Shown piece by piece: positions 20,616-30,960 of a DNA stretch of 64,000 nt; within the stretch, counting starts at the first letter, position 1; every line of letters begins with the position of its first letter. The DNA is from Saxidomus purpurata. Its lineage: Eukaryota > Mollusca > Bivalvia > Venerida > Veneridae. Where the stretch lies: NCBI GenBank assembly GCA_022818135.1, contig JAFMSR010000008.1:7554140-7618139 (forward strand), in the 5' to 3' direction. The position numbers and the translations under genes were made by a program. A model generated the notes under the pieces. The model saw only the letters and a program-made list of their open reading frames with translations. It had not been told where the DNA came from and did not search any database.

Positions 20616-21090
20616 AACATAAATAAATAGAAATACTAAACTTATGATAGAAGAGTTTGTTACTTTATATTATGCACTTTTTTCTGTTCGAGAATAGTTC
20701 AATGTTTTAACTTTTTAATTCCCCGTACCCTGCCACCAGGCATATGAAACATCAGCCCTTCAAACAAGACTTTTGTGTCTGTTTAACTGGTATGAACAGT
20801 AAAACTAAAGGGTAATATATCCAAGACCATCTATTACTTATTAGATTGTGAAGGTAACATTATATCATAATAATACGCTCATTTTATATTTATATATGCA
20901 ATCATTATTATCAAAATACAATTGAATTTAAAATGGAAAGAATCAGGAACAGCTGTCTAACGGTCAAAGTTCAAAGTTCAAGGTACTTTATAAATTAGGA
21001 AACAAATATAATTTTACCTAAACAAGAAGTGGAATAACAAAATAATAAAAAGAAAACTGGAAAATTGTTTTGAGGAAAACGTTTGTCTTC
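20616..21090. other. Unannotated stretch
   Basis: No gene or repeat recognised. Confidence 0.45.
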
Positions 21091-21346
21091 TCCGTTCAGA
21101 CACCTTCCGTAAGTGGCCTAGACCATCGACCCACTGACCTCAAACTCAAGAATGGTAATTCTTAAGTTATCAACAATAATCCTGCCAAATTTTTAAGTTA
21201 TTGAAACGGTTCATGCACGACCAGGCTTTATACTTATACTTCCTTGAAAGTTTGATGAAAATGTAAGGGCTAGGGTTTAAGAGTTGACAAGCAGACTAGT
21301 AATAATACGCACAACTACACTTCCTACTGCTGCTTCAATATTTCAA
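21091..21346. repeat. Diverged tandem-core repeat fragment
   Basis: Contains ATCGACCCACTGACCTCAAA, TTCCTTGAAAGTTTGATGAA and ACGCACAACTACACTTCCTA. The last phrase recurs near 24358 (GTGCACAACTACACTTCATA) with matching flanks (CTTCCCTGAAAGG), so both are single units of one mollusc repeat. Confidence 0.5.
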
Positions 21347-21622
21347 ATTAGAATTTGATAAATTAAAATACTTACCTGACATTACATTTAGGATTACCGT
21401 TCGTGCTTCTTTTTAACTCGCTCGACCAGCACATCAATAAAGCATTAACTGCATCATCGTTGAGTCCGCTATGCTCCATAAAACTCCTGAATGCTTTACA
21501 CCAATGAGAGAACACTTCCGGTATTCGGACATGAGTTTGGCGCTTCATCCGCCATAGAAACTTGAATGGGAGGGTTCATGCAATGTCAGGTAAGCTTTTT
21601 ATTTAATAAAATTCCAATTTGA
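21347..21622. mobile_element. MITE-like element, inverted ends of about 36 bp
   Basis: The left end AATTAAAATACTTACCTGAC then ATTACAT is the reverse complement, with some mismatches, of the right end ATGCAATGTCAGGTAAGCTT then TTTATTTAATAAAATT. A third ACTTAGCTGACATTTATTA fragment follows at about 21650. The ends contain a GTAAG donor-like word on both strands, which is worth remembering if transcripts are mapped here. No coding content. Confidence 0.65.
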
Positions 21623-21941
21623 AGTACAAATTAAAAAATTGTCATACAAATACTTAGCTGACATTTATTATGAATAATAACTCATTAACGAGCAGTATAC
21701 TGGTGGAGGGCTAATTTGAAATAAGGCACTGCATAGAATGGGGAATTATCATTGTCTTCACTTTCAATTCAACGCAAATGTCAAAATAATCTGCCATAGA
21801 AAAACAATATGTGTATGTATAAGGAGAGATAATTTGTAGTTACACCGGATATGCACATTAGTGTGCTTATTTACTAGTGCATACTATGTGTATATTCATA
21901 CAAATGTCTGACAGGCACAGACAAGTAGAAGAGGCAGATGC

Positions 21942-22190
21942 AGATACAAAAGAATCTGGGCACCAGACCCCAGCTCTTTTACGAATAGACACCTTTGTTT
22001 TTTAACGTGTCCGATTTATATCACCGTTACACACGAGACTTCATCTTGGTTTCTAACCAGTTCATCTCTAGATTGATGGGAAGCACTGAAAATGTTTTTA
22101 AATGTTCAGTTGTCCGACCGGGATACAAACCGGGGACTTCCGGACTGGTAGTCCAGGGTGTTAACCACTCGACCACCGCGCCACCAAGGG
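21942..22190 (-). mobile_element. tRNA-headed SINE (family B, copy 1)
   Basis: On the - strand the head reads GGTGGCGCGGTGGTCGAGTG then GTTAACACC (box A) and CGGTTTGTATCCCGG (box B), with CTGGACTACCAGTCCGG between. This is Ser/Leu-tRNA-like. The body runs to CCAGATTCTTTTGTATCT at 21942. It matches the copy at 26443 over its full length. Confidence 0.8.
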
Positions 22191-22494
22191 ATTTTCCTTA
22201 ATTGAGTGACACATAAAACAAGCTGATTTTCAATAGTTATATACCTAATTGTGAAGGTATTTCACATGTTAAGAGTTTCGGAATACAATTCCACAGTTGA
22301 GTAACTAAGAATATAGAAGCAATGTGTTAAAAATCAAGGAGGGAAATGTTGGTTGGTGATAAGCAAAGAAATGTACGATGCAAATATGCTTTTGGACCAA
22401 TAAAAAAAGAGATAAGTAATTTGATCTGTTTTAATATAATACAGAAAATCTAGGATTAATTTATTTTTGTTCATGCTGATTTATTTAGCTCGAT

Positions 22495-22640
22495 TGTGAG
22501 GAGGCTTGAAACTTTTCGATTCACCCAAGAGTCCGCCTCCTGGAAAAACAAGTACAGGTGTCATATGAGGAGGTTCGTACGGTCCCAAACCCGCAACCTC
22601 CGGGATGAGCAGCAAACACATTTACCTATACAGCACCGCT
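22495..22640 (-). mobile_element. tRNA-headed SINE candidate (family F)
   Basis: On the - strand GCGGTGCTGTATAGGTAAATG (box A-like) and GGAGGTTGCGGGTTTGGGAC (box B-like) are followed by AACCTCCTCATATGACACC and a 3' end CCTCACAATCGAGCTAAATA. The CTCACAATCGAG tail matches the tail of the family A SINE at 18968. Head is degenerate. Confidence 0.55.
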
Positions 22641-22749
22641 CCCCTTTGCATGGCACATTTTAAGCCAGTCATTATGTCAAAATATATTTGTTGTAATTGA
22701 AGCTTATTCCAAAATAAAGTTTCTCCAGAAAAAAAGGTCCTAAAAAAGC
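22641..22749. other. Short spacer
   Basis: AT-rich spacer between the SINE and the decayed frames; nothing recognised. Confidence 0.4.
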
Positions 22750-23803
22750 CTATCGGAATCTCCACAGAAGCACAATGTTCAGTGTCACTGTCTTTGTAGG
22801 TGTTTTAATTGTATTAACAACTAAAGTGCAAATTGTGAAGACTCTTAGTAGACAAACATAAAGACTCTCCAGATTAATTCCTAAATTTCTTTGTTCTTTT
22901 GAGATATATCGCCGCAAATATCTCTTTGGATCTAAGTCCTTGTTTTCAGCACAACTAGGTGTTAAAACTGGTGTTGGTGTATCAAGTATAAAGCTGAGAA
23001 AGCGACTTGTTGTAAGAAGGTCTCTTAACAGGATCTTGTGGAGACGCACAAGGAGAAAGAATCAAAGAATCACTTTTCCTAAGGTCTAGAGCTAAATCAT
23101 TGATTTGTTTTTGTGTTTCTTCCTACTTTTTAACAAGTTTTCCAGTTCCAAACTGAATAATTCCTCACTCGTCAAAGTTAAGCTTACAAATCCGTGTCAA
23201 TCTGTAAATTTATACTTCGCAGTCTCGGACATTGCCACATTGTGACGCAAAGCACCTGCTCGCCCCATTTCGTCCAGTCCTTTCGCTCGTCCCATTTCGT
23301 CCAGTGGCCATTGCGAATATATTCTTAGTCTGCTTCTCTGCAGACACTTGCTCAAAAGTATCAGACTGTACATAACTGTTTTTTTTTTCTTTCTGTTTCC
23401 TTAATGACCGGAAAAATATTCAGAATATTTTCATGGTATGAAGACAAGTAAAAAGGTGAACTAGATCTGTAGCTGTGCATCCACACATCTATTTGCAACT
23501 GATCCAAGGATGTACTAACACCATCTTTCTATATCGTGATTCAGCATCTTCGCCAAAACATTCTTATTAAGTTTTCTTACGAACTTTCCCATGCTCAAGA
23601 TCTTTCCTGTGCAAATCAATGTCACTATGAGACTCTGAACCAACGTTAATGTCATCATAAACTGACAAAATGTCCTGCTTTCTGTGAGAATTTTCATCTT
23701 CTGACAGGCTATCAAAAAAGTGAACCGTTTTACAACTGTTACTGTTACCTGACTGAAACATGCAGAACAATTTTTCGAATTTATCGTCGAAAGAATCGAA
23801 CAT
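22750..23803 (-). pseudogene. Cluster of decayed open frames, possible old retroelement or gene
   Basis: On the - strand, 23803-23567 reads an acidic polar frame (MFDSFDDKFEKLFCMF, SDIDLHRKDLEHGK). A neighbouring frame continues KNVLAKMLNHDIERW to 23515. Fragments around 23510-23390 (LDQLQIDVWMHSYRSSSPFY) and 23049-22750 (LLRDLLTTSRFLSFILDTP) are also open. Acidic, unconserved N-terminal stretches followed by broken frames are seen in gag-like regions of retroelements, but I find no diagnostic motif. It may be noise in several frames. Between them is a two-copy GCTCGYCCCATTTCGTCCAG repeat (about 23257-23306). Confidence 0.2.
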
Positions 23804-24270
23804 TTTGCTGAATGTCGTCTCTGGTATGTTTTATTTGGACTTGTTTCTGTTTTCCCGACTGGTTCGTGTGCGGCGTCTTAGTCCAAAACAGTGAATTGTC
23901 GCCATTTTCAAATATATACCACCCACATGTAATTTCCCCATTCTCTCGCTCCAAAGCGTTATGACATATACATGTACAAGTTCTATTAACAAGTTATTAT
24001 ATCGAGAAATCAAAGATCCACACTGTGACAGAAACTAAAGCAAGAGCGAGATATAAAAAAATGTTTTATTTGTCGGCGCAAATAACAAAAGCTGTTTTCA
24101 CAACCGGAAATGTGCACTCATTGGTTTAAAGATTCCAGGAAGTGCAGTTTACAATGCTTTACGCATGTCAACAATTCGCACTTCCGGTAAAACAAGTTAA
24201 AAAAGTAGGACGAAGGATAATCCTCACTGTATTGTCCGGAAATAAAATAAAGTTTGATGAAAATCCATTA
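23804..24270. other. Unannotated stretch
   Basis: No supported gene or repeat. Confidence 0.4.
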
Positions 24271-24440
24271 AATATTTAGGAGATTATGAGCGGACAAGAT
24301 TTGCAGCTTTCAGGCCCGTGTGACCTAGACATTTGACGATGTGGTCCCATATTGTTATGTGCACAACTACACTTCATAGTGATGCTTCCCTGAAAGGCTG
24401 GTGGAAATTCAAAATGGGGTTTTGGAGATGAAGAACGGGC
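24271..24440. repeat. Single unit of a mollusc tandem-core repeat
   Basis: TATGTGCACAACTACACTTC and GATGCTTCCCTGAAAGGCTG parallel the fragment at about 21230-21330. Diverged; no gene. Confidence 0.45.
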
Positions 24441-25130
24441 AATATTTTCGGACCTCAAGTTTCAGGTCGTTCGCCAGTGTCGAGCAAACCAGCTCGACCT
24501 TCGGCATTCGTTTTAAAATTTGCAAGTGTCGAGCGGACCAGCTCAAACTTAAGCATTTGCCAATGTCAAGCAGACCAGCTCGAGTTCAGCATACGTCTCC
24601 GTGAACTGTCGAACTGGTCTTCTCTGTATTTTTGAGCTGGTCTGCTGAACATTCACTAATGCTGAATGTCAATCTGGTCTGTACTACACCATCAAATGAT
24701 GAATGTTGGACTGCGCGAATTTTGATATGGCAGTCGAGCGTGGAGCTGGTCTGCAGAATAAGATTAACATATAGTTTATTTAGACTCCTTGTTAGAAGTA
24801 TTGCCTAATTGTCACCAATGACATTGCGTAGATGTTGTCTATGTGTGCAAAGTATATAAATTACTATCTTTAAAACTTTATACATTATGTACATGTTTAT
24901 GGTACCAAAATTTAATAGTATACGTTATATCTTTTAATAGCAGGTATCGAAAGCAAACATATTTAATGACATCTTTATTTTACTTAATGTTGAGCTGGTC
25001 TGCCCGACAATCGCGAATTTTTAAACGAATGTTGTAACGTCGATCTTGGCGAATGTTGAGTTGGTCTGCTTCACATTTGCGAATTTTGAAACGACTGTCG
25101 GACGTGGAGCTTGTCTGTTTATAGTCCAAT
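24441..25130. repeat. Cluster of GACCAGCTC / GAGCTGGTC motifs in both orientations
   Basis: TGTCGAGCxxACCAGCTC-type phrases occur at about 24478, 24527 and 24568. The inverse form (GAGCTGGTCTGC and variants) occurs at about 24613, 24640, 24672, 24742, 24992, 25058 and 25105. Neighbouring words TTCGCCAGTGTCGAGC / GGCGAATGTTGAG also recur. Spacing is roughly 50 bp in the left part. Two larger parallel units (24700-25020 and 25075-25900) share CGTGGAGCTGGTCTG, ACATTGCGTAG, GTGTGCAAAGTATATAA and TTTAATGACATCTTTA, so the right half is a long direct duplication later split by the insertion at 25256. Confidence 0.6.
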
Positions 25131-25245
25131 ATCGTACAAAATGTGCATATCTTACTCGCTTAAGACTCCTGGCTAGGCGTCTTGCAAAATTGTCATCATT
25201 ACGCGACATTGCGTAGGGGTATTCATAATATATATTGGAATCACG

Positions 25246-25740
25246 CTGTCTAGCGAGCAGAAGAGGACAAAGGAAGAGTTTTTGAAAGGGATTTTTAGCT
25301 TTTGCAAAAAAGAGGTAAAGAAAAGACAAAAAAAGGAAGGGGCAAGAAGGGGCCAAACTTTTCACTTTCGCAATGCGGGTCGACACTTTTTTTTAGGGCG
25401 TCTTTTCTTTGCACACATTCAGGGATGCGTGGGAATGGGCCAGGCACCAACCCCGAAAGGTTCACCCGACCCCCACATCCGGCGTGGTGACTTTTGGAAA
25501 ATTTCTTTTTTTTTTTCTCCTCCACCATACTTCTTCTACGTTCTTTCACTTTCTTCTTTCCCCAAAGGGGCACACTTTTTAATTTAGGATTTTTGCAAGG
25601 GGGGTTGTGTACTTCACCATACAAAGAACACTAAAGGAAGCCCCTGTTACAGAGAGTGAGGGTTATCTTTCAACCCAACCCCCACCACACTCAAAGGGAG
25701 TCGGCGAGCCGGCCCCACCCCCCCCCCCCCCTGTCTAGCG
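25246..25740. mobile_element. 475-bp insertion flanked by a 10-bp direct repeat
   Basis: CTGTCTAGCG occurs at 25246-25255 and again at 25731-25740. Removing 25256-25740 restores ...CTGTCTAGCGTTATAATG then GTGTGCAAAGTATATAA, which lines up with the duplicate unit at about 24840. So 25256-25730 is an insertion with a 10-bp target-site-like duplication. The insert is unlike anything else in the window: mixed purine and pyrimidine runs, AAAAAAAGGAAGGGGCAAGA, TTTTTTTTTTCTCCTCC, and a terminal run of about 14 C's. No inverted ends. Open frames on both strands are low-complexity and not protein-like. Confidence 0.65.
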
Positions 25741-26442
25741 TTATAATGTGTGCAAAGTATATAACTAATTGTCTTCAAAACTTTATATATGGTACCTATT
25801 AATCTAATTAATTAATAAAAACTTACAGGATTTTAAAAGCATGTATACAAAACAAGTTTATTTAATGACATCTTTACTTTATTTAATGTAACTTAGCAAT
25901 TATGGGCGGAAATTTCTTTTAGTTACCTCCCTTTAATTATTTGACGTTGGAGTCAGTAGCCTAGTAATACATTATTTATGGAAAGTAACAAAATTAAAGA
26001 ACTCATCTTAGTCAAATTTAACTGGCAAAATGATATGCAATATATTATACTTATTTTCATCTCCTCCGAATATGAGTAGTGGTACATATACATAATTATT
26101 ATTCAGGAAATGTAACAAATTCATTATTAAATACATTGTGTGAGAGTATTATTAACAACAGCAAATGAAATCTTCTGTACATGTAGCATTATTCATAGTA
26201 AGGGTGGGGTAGGGAGGTTGGGGCTGGGGGCGGTGAAAGGAACAAGATGTTACATATTTTGGAAATTATTTTTATATGATAATCACATTAAAGTTTCAAG
26301 ACTTTGCTATCTTTTTAACTGAAAACCCCTTTTTTCAAGTACAAAAAATGTGTACTTGAAATCGATCATCCCACATCGGTGGTCAATGTAGCAGGGGCAA
26401 AATGGAACAAGAAGCGGGTCAAAATGTGACACTTTAACTTTA
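25741..26442. other. Duplicate-unit remainder and unannotated AT-rich stretch
   Basis: 25741-25900 completes the second long unit of the motif cluster. 25900-26442 shows no gene; a G-rich stretch lies at about 26201-26240 (GGTGGGGTAGGGAGGTTGGG). Confidence 0.45.
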
Positions 26443-26672
26443 AAGATACAAGAGAATCTGGCTACCAGGCCTATATCTTTACGAATAGGCCCCTTGGTTC
26501 TTTTACATGCCCGTTACATAGCACCGATACTGGGTTTCTAACCAATTTATCTCTAGATGAGTAGAACTGAAAGGGGTTTCTAAAATTCGCAGTGCCTCGG
26601 TCGAAATTCGAACCGGGGACATCCGGATTGGTAGTCCAGAGCATTAACCACTCAACCACCGTGCCACCTTCC
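26443..26672 (-). mobile_element. tRNA-headed SINE (family B, copy 2)
   Basis: On the - strand: GGTGGCACGGTGGTTGAGTG then GTTAATGCTC (box A), CTGGACTACCAATCCGG, and CGGTTCGAATTTCGAC (box B). The body contains ATGTAAAAGAACCAAGGGGC and ends AGATTCTCTTGTATCTT. It matches 21942-22190 in the same orientation over the whole length, with indels. Confidence 0.85.
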
Positions 26673-28038
26673 AAGTGTTTCATAGGACCTATTTAGATTT
26701 ATAAAGAGCAACTATTGTCGGTACTTGATATTTGGAAGAGCAGACAGAACGTACTTAGTGCAGTGGGTTTGGTTAGTGTATTTGGTCTCTTAAAATGTCC
26801 GCCTGTAAAAATCACTGTTTTTTCTTCTTATCGAGGAAGTACGACTAAAGTTGTTTCGTCTGATGTCTGCGAACAGATAGTCATCATTTTCACTGCTGTC
26901 CATTGTTGGACGCCCATGCGTGCCTCGTGCTGAAACGGAAATCCGCCGTGCAGCTGCCATGTGACTCTTGTAAAAGCTGTACTCAAAGTGTTGCTACTGG
27001 CATGGAGAACGCAACAACTGCCTTCTGATAGTATGTTTTCTGTATGTGTTGTATATTTTCCGGATTGTTTTGTGCAATTATGTTCTGCAGTAAGGGCAAT
27101 CTGCCTTAACCCGAGAACGACTCAGTTCATTTAGTAGGTATACCTGGATACTAAGCACAATTGGCACTCTGAGATCAGGCATGCCTTCAATTATTTTTTG
27201 CTGCCAAAATGCAGAATTATTATGTTTGTGAGTGTGCTTATTAGGTCCACCATCCTCTAAAGAGGCTATAATCGGTACGACCCGGCAGAATTATAATACT
27301 TGACTGCAAAGTCTTTAAACGTTTTTTGTATACCTAAATATTAACTTTTATATGTATTATAAGTACCAAAAACAGTTTCTAATTTACAATTTTGCCTTTA
27401 GTTTATACAAATGTTTTTAATTTTTTTTTTTCATATTGTATGATGCATATAATAGGTAATACGTTTGTTATAATTAGCTCCCTTTATTATATAAATTTAC
27501 CTACAGTAGTGTTGTTGAAAACCTAGACACCCAACCATAACAGTTATTGTCAATTTGACACAGCTATACACTTTTCATCTAATTCTCGGCATTTCATAGT
27601 TATACACTTTAGATCAATACCCTTGTTTAGCTTGAACGTGGCACGTTCTGACGTGTTTTAATAAAGGGAAGCAATTGAGTAAAAGTGCAACCAATTTATT
27701 CTCATAATTATTTCAAAAAAAAATAAATTAAGGAAAAAGATGTATTTTTATAATAACAGGTTATAAACTTTAGGTTCAGTATACTAATTAAAGATTATTT
27801 TGACCCTTCGGGTAAGTTTTTCTGTTTGGAGTTTATAAACGACAGAAACCTAATTACAACCAGACAAAGTGATTCCTATATTATTCTAAATACCCCAACG
27901 CCAATGCGCTGTTAGAATAATTATTTTGAAGATCTCAAAGGAGGTCACACACTTTGACAATTGGAGACTTTACTTGATGTTGTTTGACCAGCGGGGGACC
28001 TAGCCATTGGAGGTCATTTTTCATATCCCACTCAAAAT
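26673..28038. other. Unannotated stretch
   Basis: No supported gene. On the - strand about 26910-26795 there is a 37-codon polar frame (MDSSENDDYLFADIRRNN...) with no family match; too short to call. AT-rich tracts at 27420-27470 and 27715-27735. Confidence 0.4.
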
Positions 28039-28140
28039 AATAATAATAAAATCTTTATTTTAAGAAGGTAATTCATTAAGGAAATACAACAAGAGCATAC
28101 ACATATTGAAGATAAGACCTTGTTTACAATAAGTTCTATA
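28039..28140 (-). mobile_element. Probable LINE 3' end, minus orientation
   Basis: Read on the - strand the copy ends CTTAAAATAAAGATTTTATT then ATTATTATT. AATAAAGATTTTATTATT is a characteristic L2/CR1/RTE-group 3' terminus with a short repeat tail. 5'-truncated; no coding remnant. A CTCGCTCACTCACTCACT run follows at about 28212-28235. Confidence 0.5.
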
Positions 28141-28659
28141 CAAAACACAAGTCAAATCAATGATTCGATACCACGCAGACAAACACGGGAAAGAATATAC
28201 GCACACACAGACTCGCTCGCTCACTCACTCACTTTCTCACACACTGCACGCGCTCGCAAAGAAATAACACTGTTACTCAAGAAGCCAAGGGGTAAGTTAC
28301 CCGTTCTCCTGGTTTTTGCCGCTGTACTCCAATAAGCTAACAGAAACCGCTCACTAATAGATAGAAGATCTATTATATAATACATTTGTATGTAGTCAAA
28401 CATTCTAAGACTCGTGTTTTCCACCACGGTTTCTTATTCAAATACGCTTCAGTTAGAACCAGTAGAAATACTGAGTCATTCTTTTGAAGATGGCCAATGA
28501 TTGGCATGGCCGATACCAAAGTAATTAAGACCGAATAGTGTCTTGGCCAACGTCTAACCAAGGTTATGTTTGTTTGATCTACTTTGCCTTGGTATCCCGG
28601 ACACGAAGTTTTTGGAACGGCGACGATACTGTTTCATGAGTGACTTTTTCGACGGTTCT
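28141..28659. other. Unannotated stretch with short simple repeats
   Basis: Contains CACACACAGACTCGCTCGCT and CACTCACTCAC simple sequence (28200-28260). No gene recognised. Confidence 0.4.
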
Positions 28660-28992
28660 GATATTATCACAGGCCCTGGTCCAGCTCTTTATTACTCTTT
28701 TATTAGCATGTTTTTATATTCAAAACATGTTTTACCCACTATTTATACGTCATAGTGTAAAAAAATAAAAAAAACTTTAAAACAAAATTTTTCACTGCGA
28801 CATATTATATATAAAGGTATACAACGCGAGCGTTATACATGTATATATGTCCCAGTGAAAAACAATTTTGTTAAAGTTTTTTTTATTTTTTTTTACACTA
28901 TGACGTATAAATATTGGGTACAACATGTTTTGAACATAAAACATGCCAATAAAAGAGTAATAAAGAGCTGGACCAGGGCCTGTGGATATTAT
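28660..28992. mobile_element. Foldback MITE with arms of about 145-160 bp
   Basis: CACAGGCCCTGGTCCAGCTC then TTTATTACTCTTTTATTAGC (28668 on) pairs with the right arm ending GAGCTGGACCAGGGCCTGTG at 28985. The pairing continues through TATACGTCATAGTGTAAAAA and TTCACTG(C/G)GACATAT on both sides. The loop is AT-rich around ACAACGCGAGCGTTATAC, again a small CG-containing palindromic core. No protein. Confidence 0.85.
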
Positions 28993-29086
28993 GTGAAGGA
29001 TCAGAGATCTATCAGTATGCCGTATATAAGGGTTTTATCGTTGGTACCGGTTTCCCACATGACCAACGCCCCCAGGAGAGGTTAGT

Positions 29087-29310
29087 TATTTTAGGTTTCG
29101 GGGGATAGTGCAAGATGCAGAAAGCGTCCTAATTCCAGAGACATCCCTGGTTCTTTTAACATATCAGGTGTATATCACCACATACATGGGACCTCGGTTT
29201 TTGTCTCATCCGAAAGACTGTTAGTAACTTTAGTTGGTCAACCCCGGGAATCGAACCCGCTTCCTCGATATTACAAGTCTCGTGTTTTACCGATTGAGCT
29301 AATCGGGCTG
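29087..29310 (-). mobile_element. tRNA-headed SINE (family C)
   Basis: On the - strand: CAGCCCGATTAGCTCAATCG then GTAAAACACG (box A), GACTTGTAATATCG (anticodon-loop-like, Thr-type TGT), GCGGGTTCGATTCCCGGGG (box B). Head about 29241-29310. The body shares GTTCTTTTAACAT, TATATCACC and ACATGGGACCTCGG with the family B copies although the heads differ. Confidence 0.85.
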
Positions 29311-30838
29311 ACTAGATCTGCCAGTATATTGTCACTCGGTATTTATGTGTTCGTGTTTATGGGCTTATCTGAAACTTAATTGGTCAAAGTTTCTTGAAGC
29401 AACGTCTGGTGTCAGGGGCGTGCAAGTGTGAGTATACTTTTTGAAATGCATTTTCGAGTTGTCTCTCTTAGAATACAATTGAAATTTCCGTTTCTTTTAA
29501 TTTAACAATAATTTAACTTTATCAGTATATATATAGTGAAAAATAGCTGATAAGCGGTCACGTACAAGAAATAGCTTTGCTCTTGTATTCTAAATATGGA
29601 CGGTTATTTGCGTCACCGAGGTTGTTATCAAGAGAAAAGAGAGTTTATCATTCTGACCTATAAATCAATCTACCGATATCTGTTGCGATTGTTGATCAAG
29701 TTCATGCACAACATATTTATACTGTATTTCTAGTTCAAGTTAATTGCGTGCCTGCTATTGCGTATTGTATTTTTGTTTGTTCTTCCGGGGTCATAATGAT
29801 TATGACCCATGTTCGACGGCTTCGTCGGAAATAAGTTAATAGTTTTATTAATTCATTTATTTTACAATGATCGCAGACTCTTTGAAAGTACTTTCACCAT
29901 TATATTAACTTCTGACCAGAAATCCGGCGCCATTGATATTTGCTTGAAATTAATAACCATCTATTGAAATAAAGATAATCATTAAAATCATTGTTATTAC
30001 TTTTATCATCATCATTACTGTTGTTGTTGTTGTTGTTGTTGTAAAATAAATGTTTAACTTAAATGCATTTTGAAATACCGATGTTTTTCATTAGGACCGG
30101 TTTATAATACATATTTGTATGGGTTTTAGTAGTTAATGATAAAATGACAGTTGTTTTAGCCGCTGTTTTTGTACCCGGTTAATGTTTTTAATCTTTTTTT
30201 TCAGTCGCCCCCGGTCTGCTTCCCACAGTACGATTATTACAAAAAAGCAATATCGTTTCATCCTTTCAATCATTTGAACTCCATCTTCTGTAACACATAG
30301 TAAGATGAATAAAATTTTAGATTTAGATATGTTTTCATCCTTTTCCGATCGCCCACATAGTTCGTCTCCCGCGGCAGAAGTCATGAGAGTAGAAATATAT
30401 ATTTAAACTGCGTTCTTTGATGAAAATCTGCTGACACGTAATTCATGGAATCGATAAGAAAGTAGTCCGTGTTACGGCGGTGAGAGAAGGTGAGTAACGA
30501 CAATCTAGGTGACACGTAAAGTCGGCTGATTCATCGGCTGTCGTGATTCACTCACTGTTTGTAAACATTAGATGTTAATCAGTCAGTTAATGAGCACATG
30601 TTACTTCGAAAAAATGATGCTGTTGCAGACGACACAATGGTTGAATATTCGCAAATAACCTGGTTGGAGAAAAGGTTAGTTACAAAGTAGTCTGTGGCAT
30701 TTGATAAATTTAAACTGTCTACAATTAGTACGAATACGCTATTATGGAGATAGGCAAGTTGAAAAATAAAAAGGTGAAAAGGGGCGGAATTTGTCTGCCA
30801 CATACATTTGATTGAACCTGTGAATTTGTGTTGTGATT
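29311..30838. other. Unannotated stretch
   Basis: No supported gene. A (GTT)7-8 microsatellite lies at about 30020-30041. Short open frames on the - strand (30133-30384, 30579-30803) show no family features. Confidence 0.45.
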
Positions 30839-30960
30839 AGATGAAGTGGTTTGGAGTTATTTGACTCCAACCTGGAAAGTCCATGGTTTGAATCATGGAA
30901 GCGAAATTTGACGGCGAATTTCCCATTCCCTTCTTTCAGTGCGAGTCTGTAACTTGATGC
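30839..30960 (+). mobile_element. Possible degenerate tRNA-like SINE head
   Basis: GATGAAGTGGTTTGGAGTTA (box A-like) and CCATGGTTTGAATCATGG (box B-like) at tRNA-like spacing, then GCGAAATTTGACGGCGAATTT. It loosely parallels the family D head at 44372 (GTGGTCGGGTAGTTGGAGTC ... ATGGGTTCGAGCCCTG ... AGAAATTTGCCGG). Weak. Confidence 0.3.

Noticed and set aside
25021..25624. Open frames of 100-121 codons on both strands
   Set aside because: They lie in or across the low-complexity 475-bp insertion and its junction; homopolymer-driven Lys/Phe/Pro runs, no domain.
26795..26910. 37-codon frame MDSSENDDYLFADIRRNN..., minus strand
   Set aside because: Reads like protein but is too short and isolated to call a gene.
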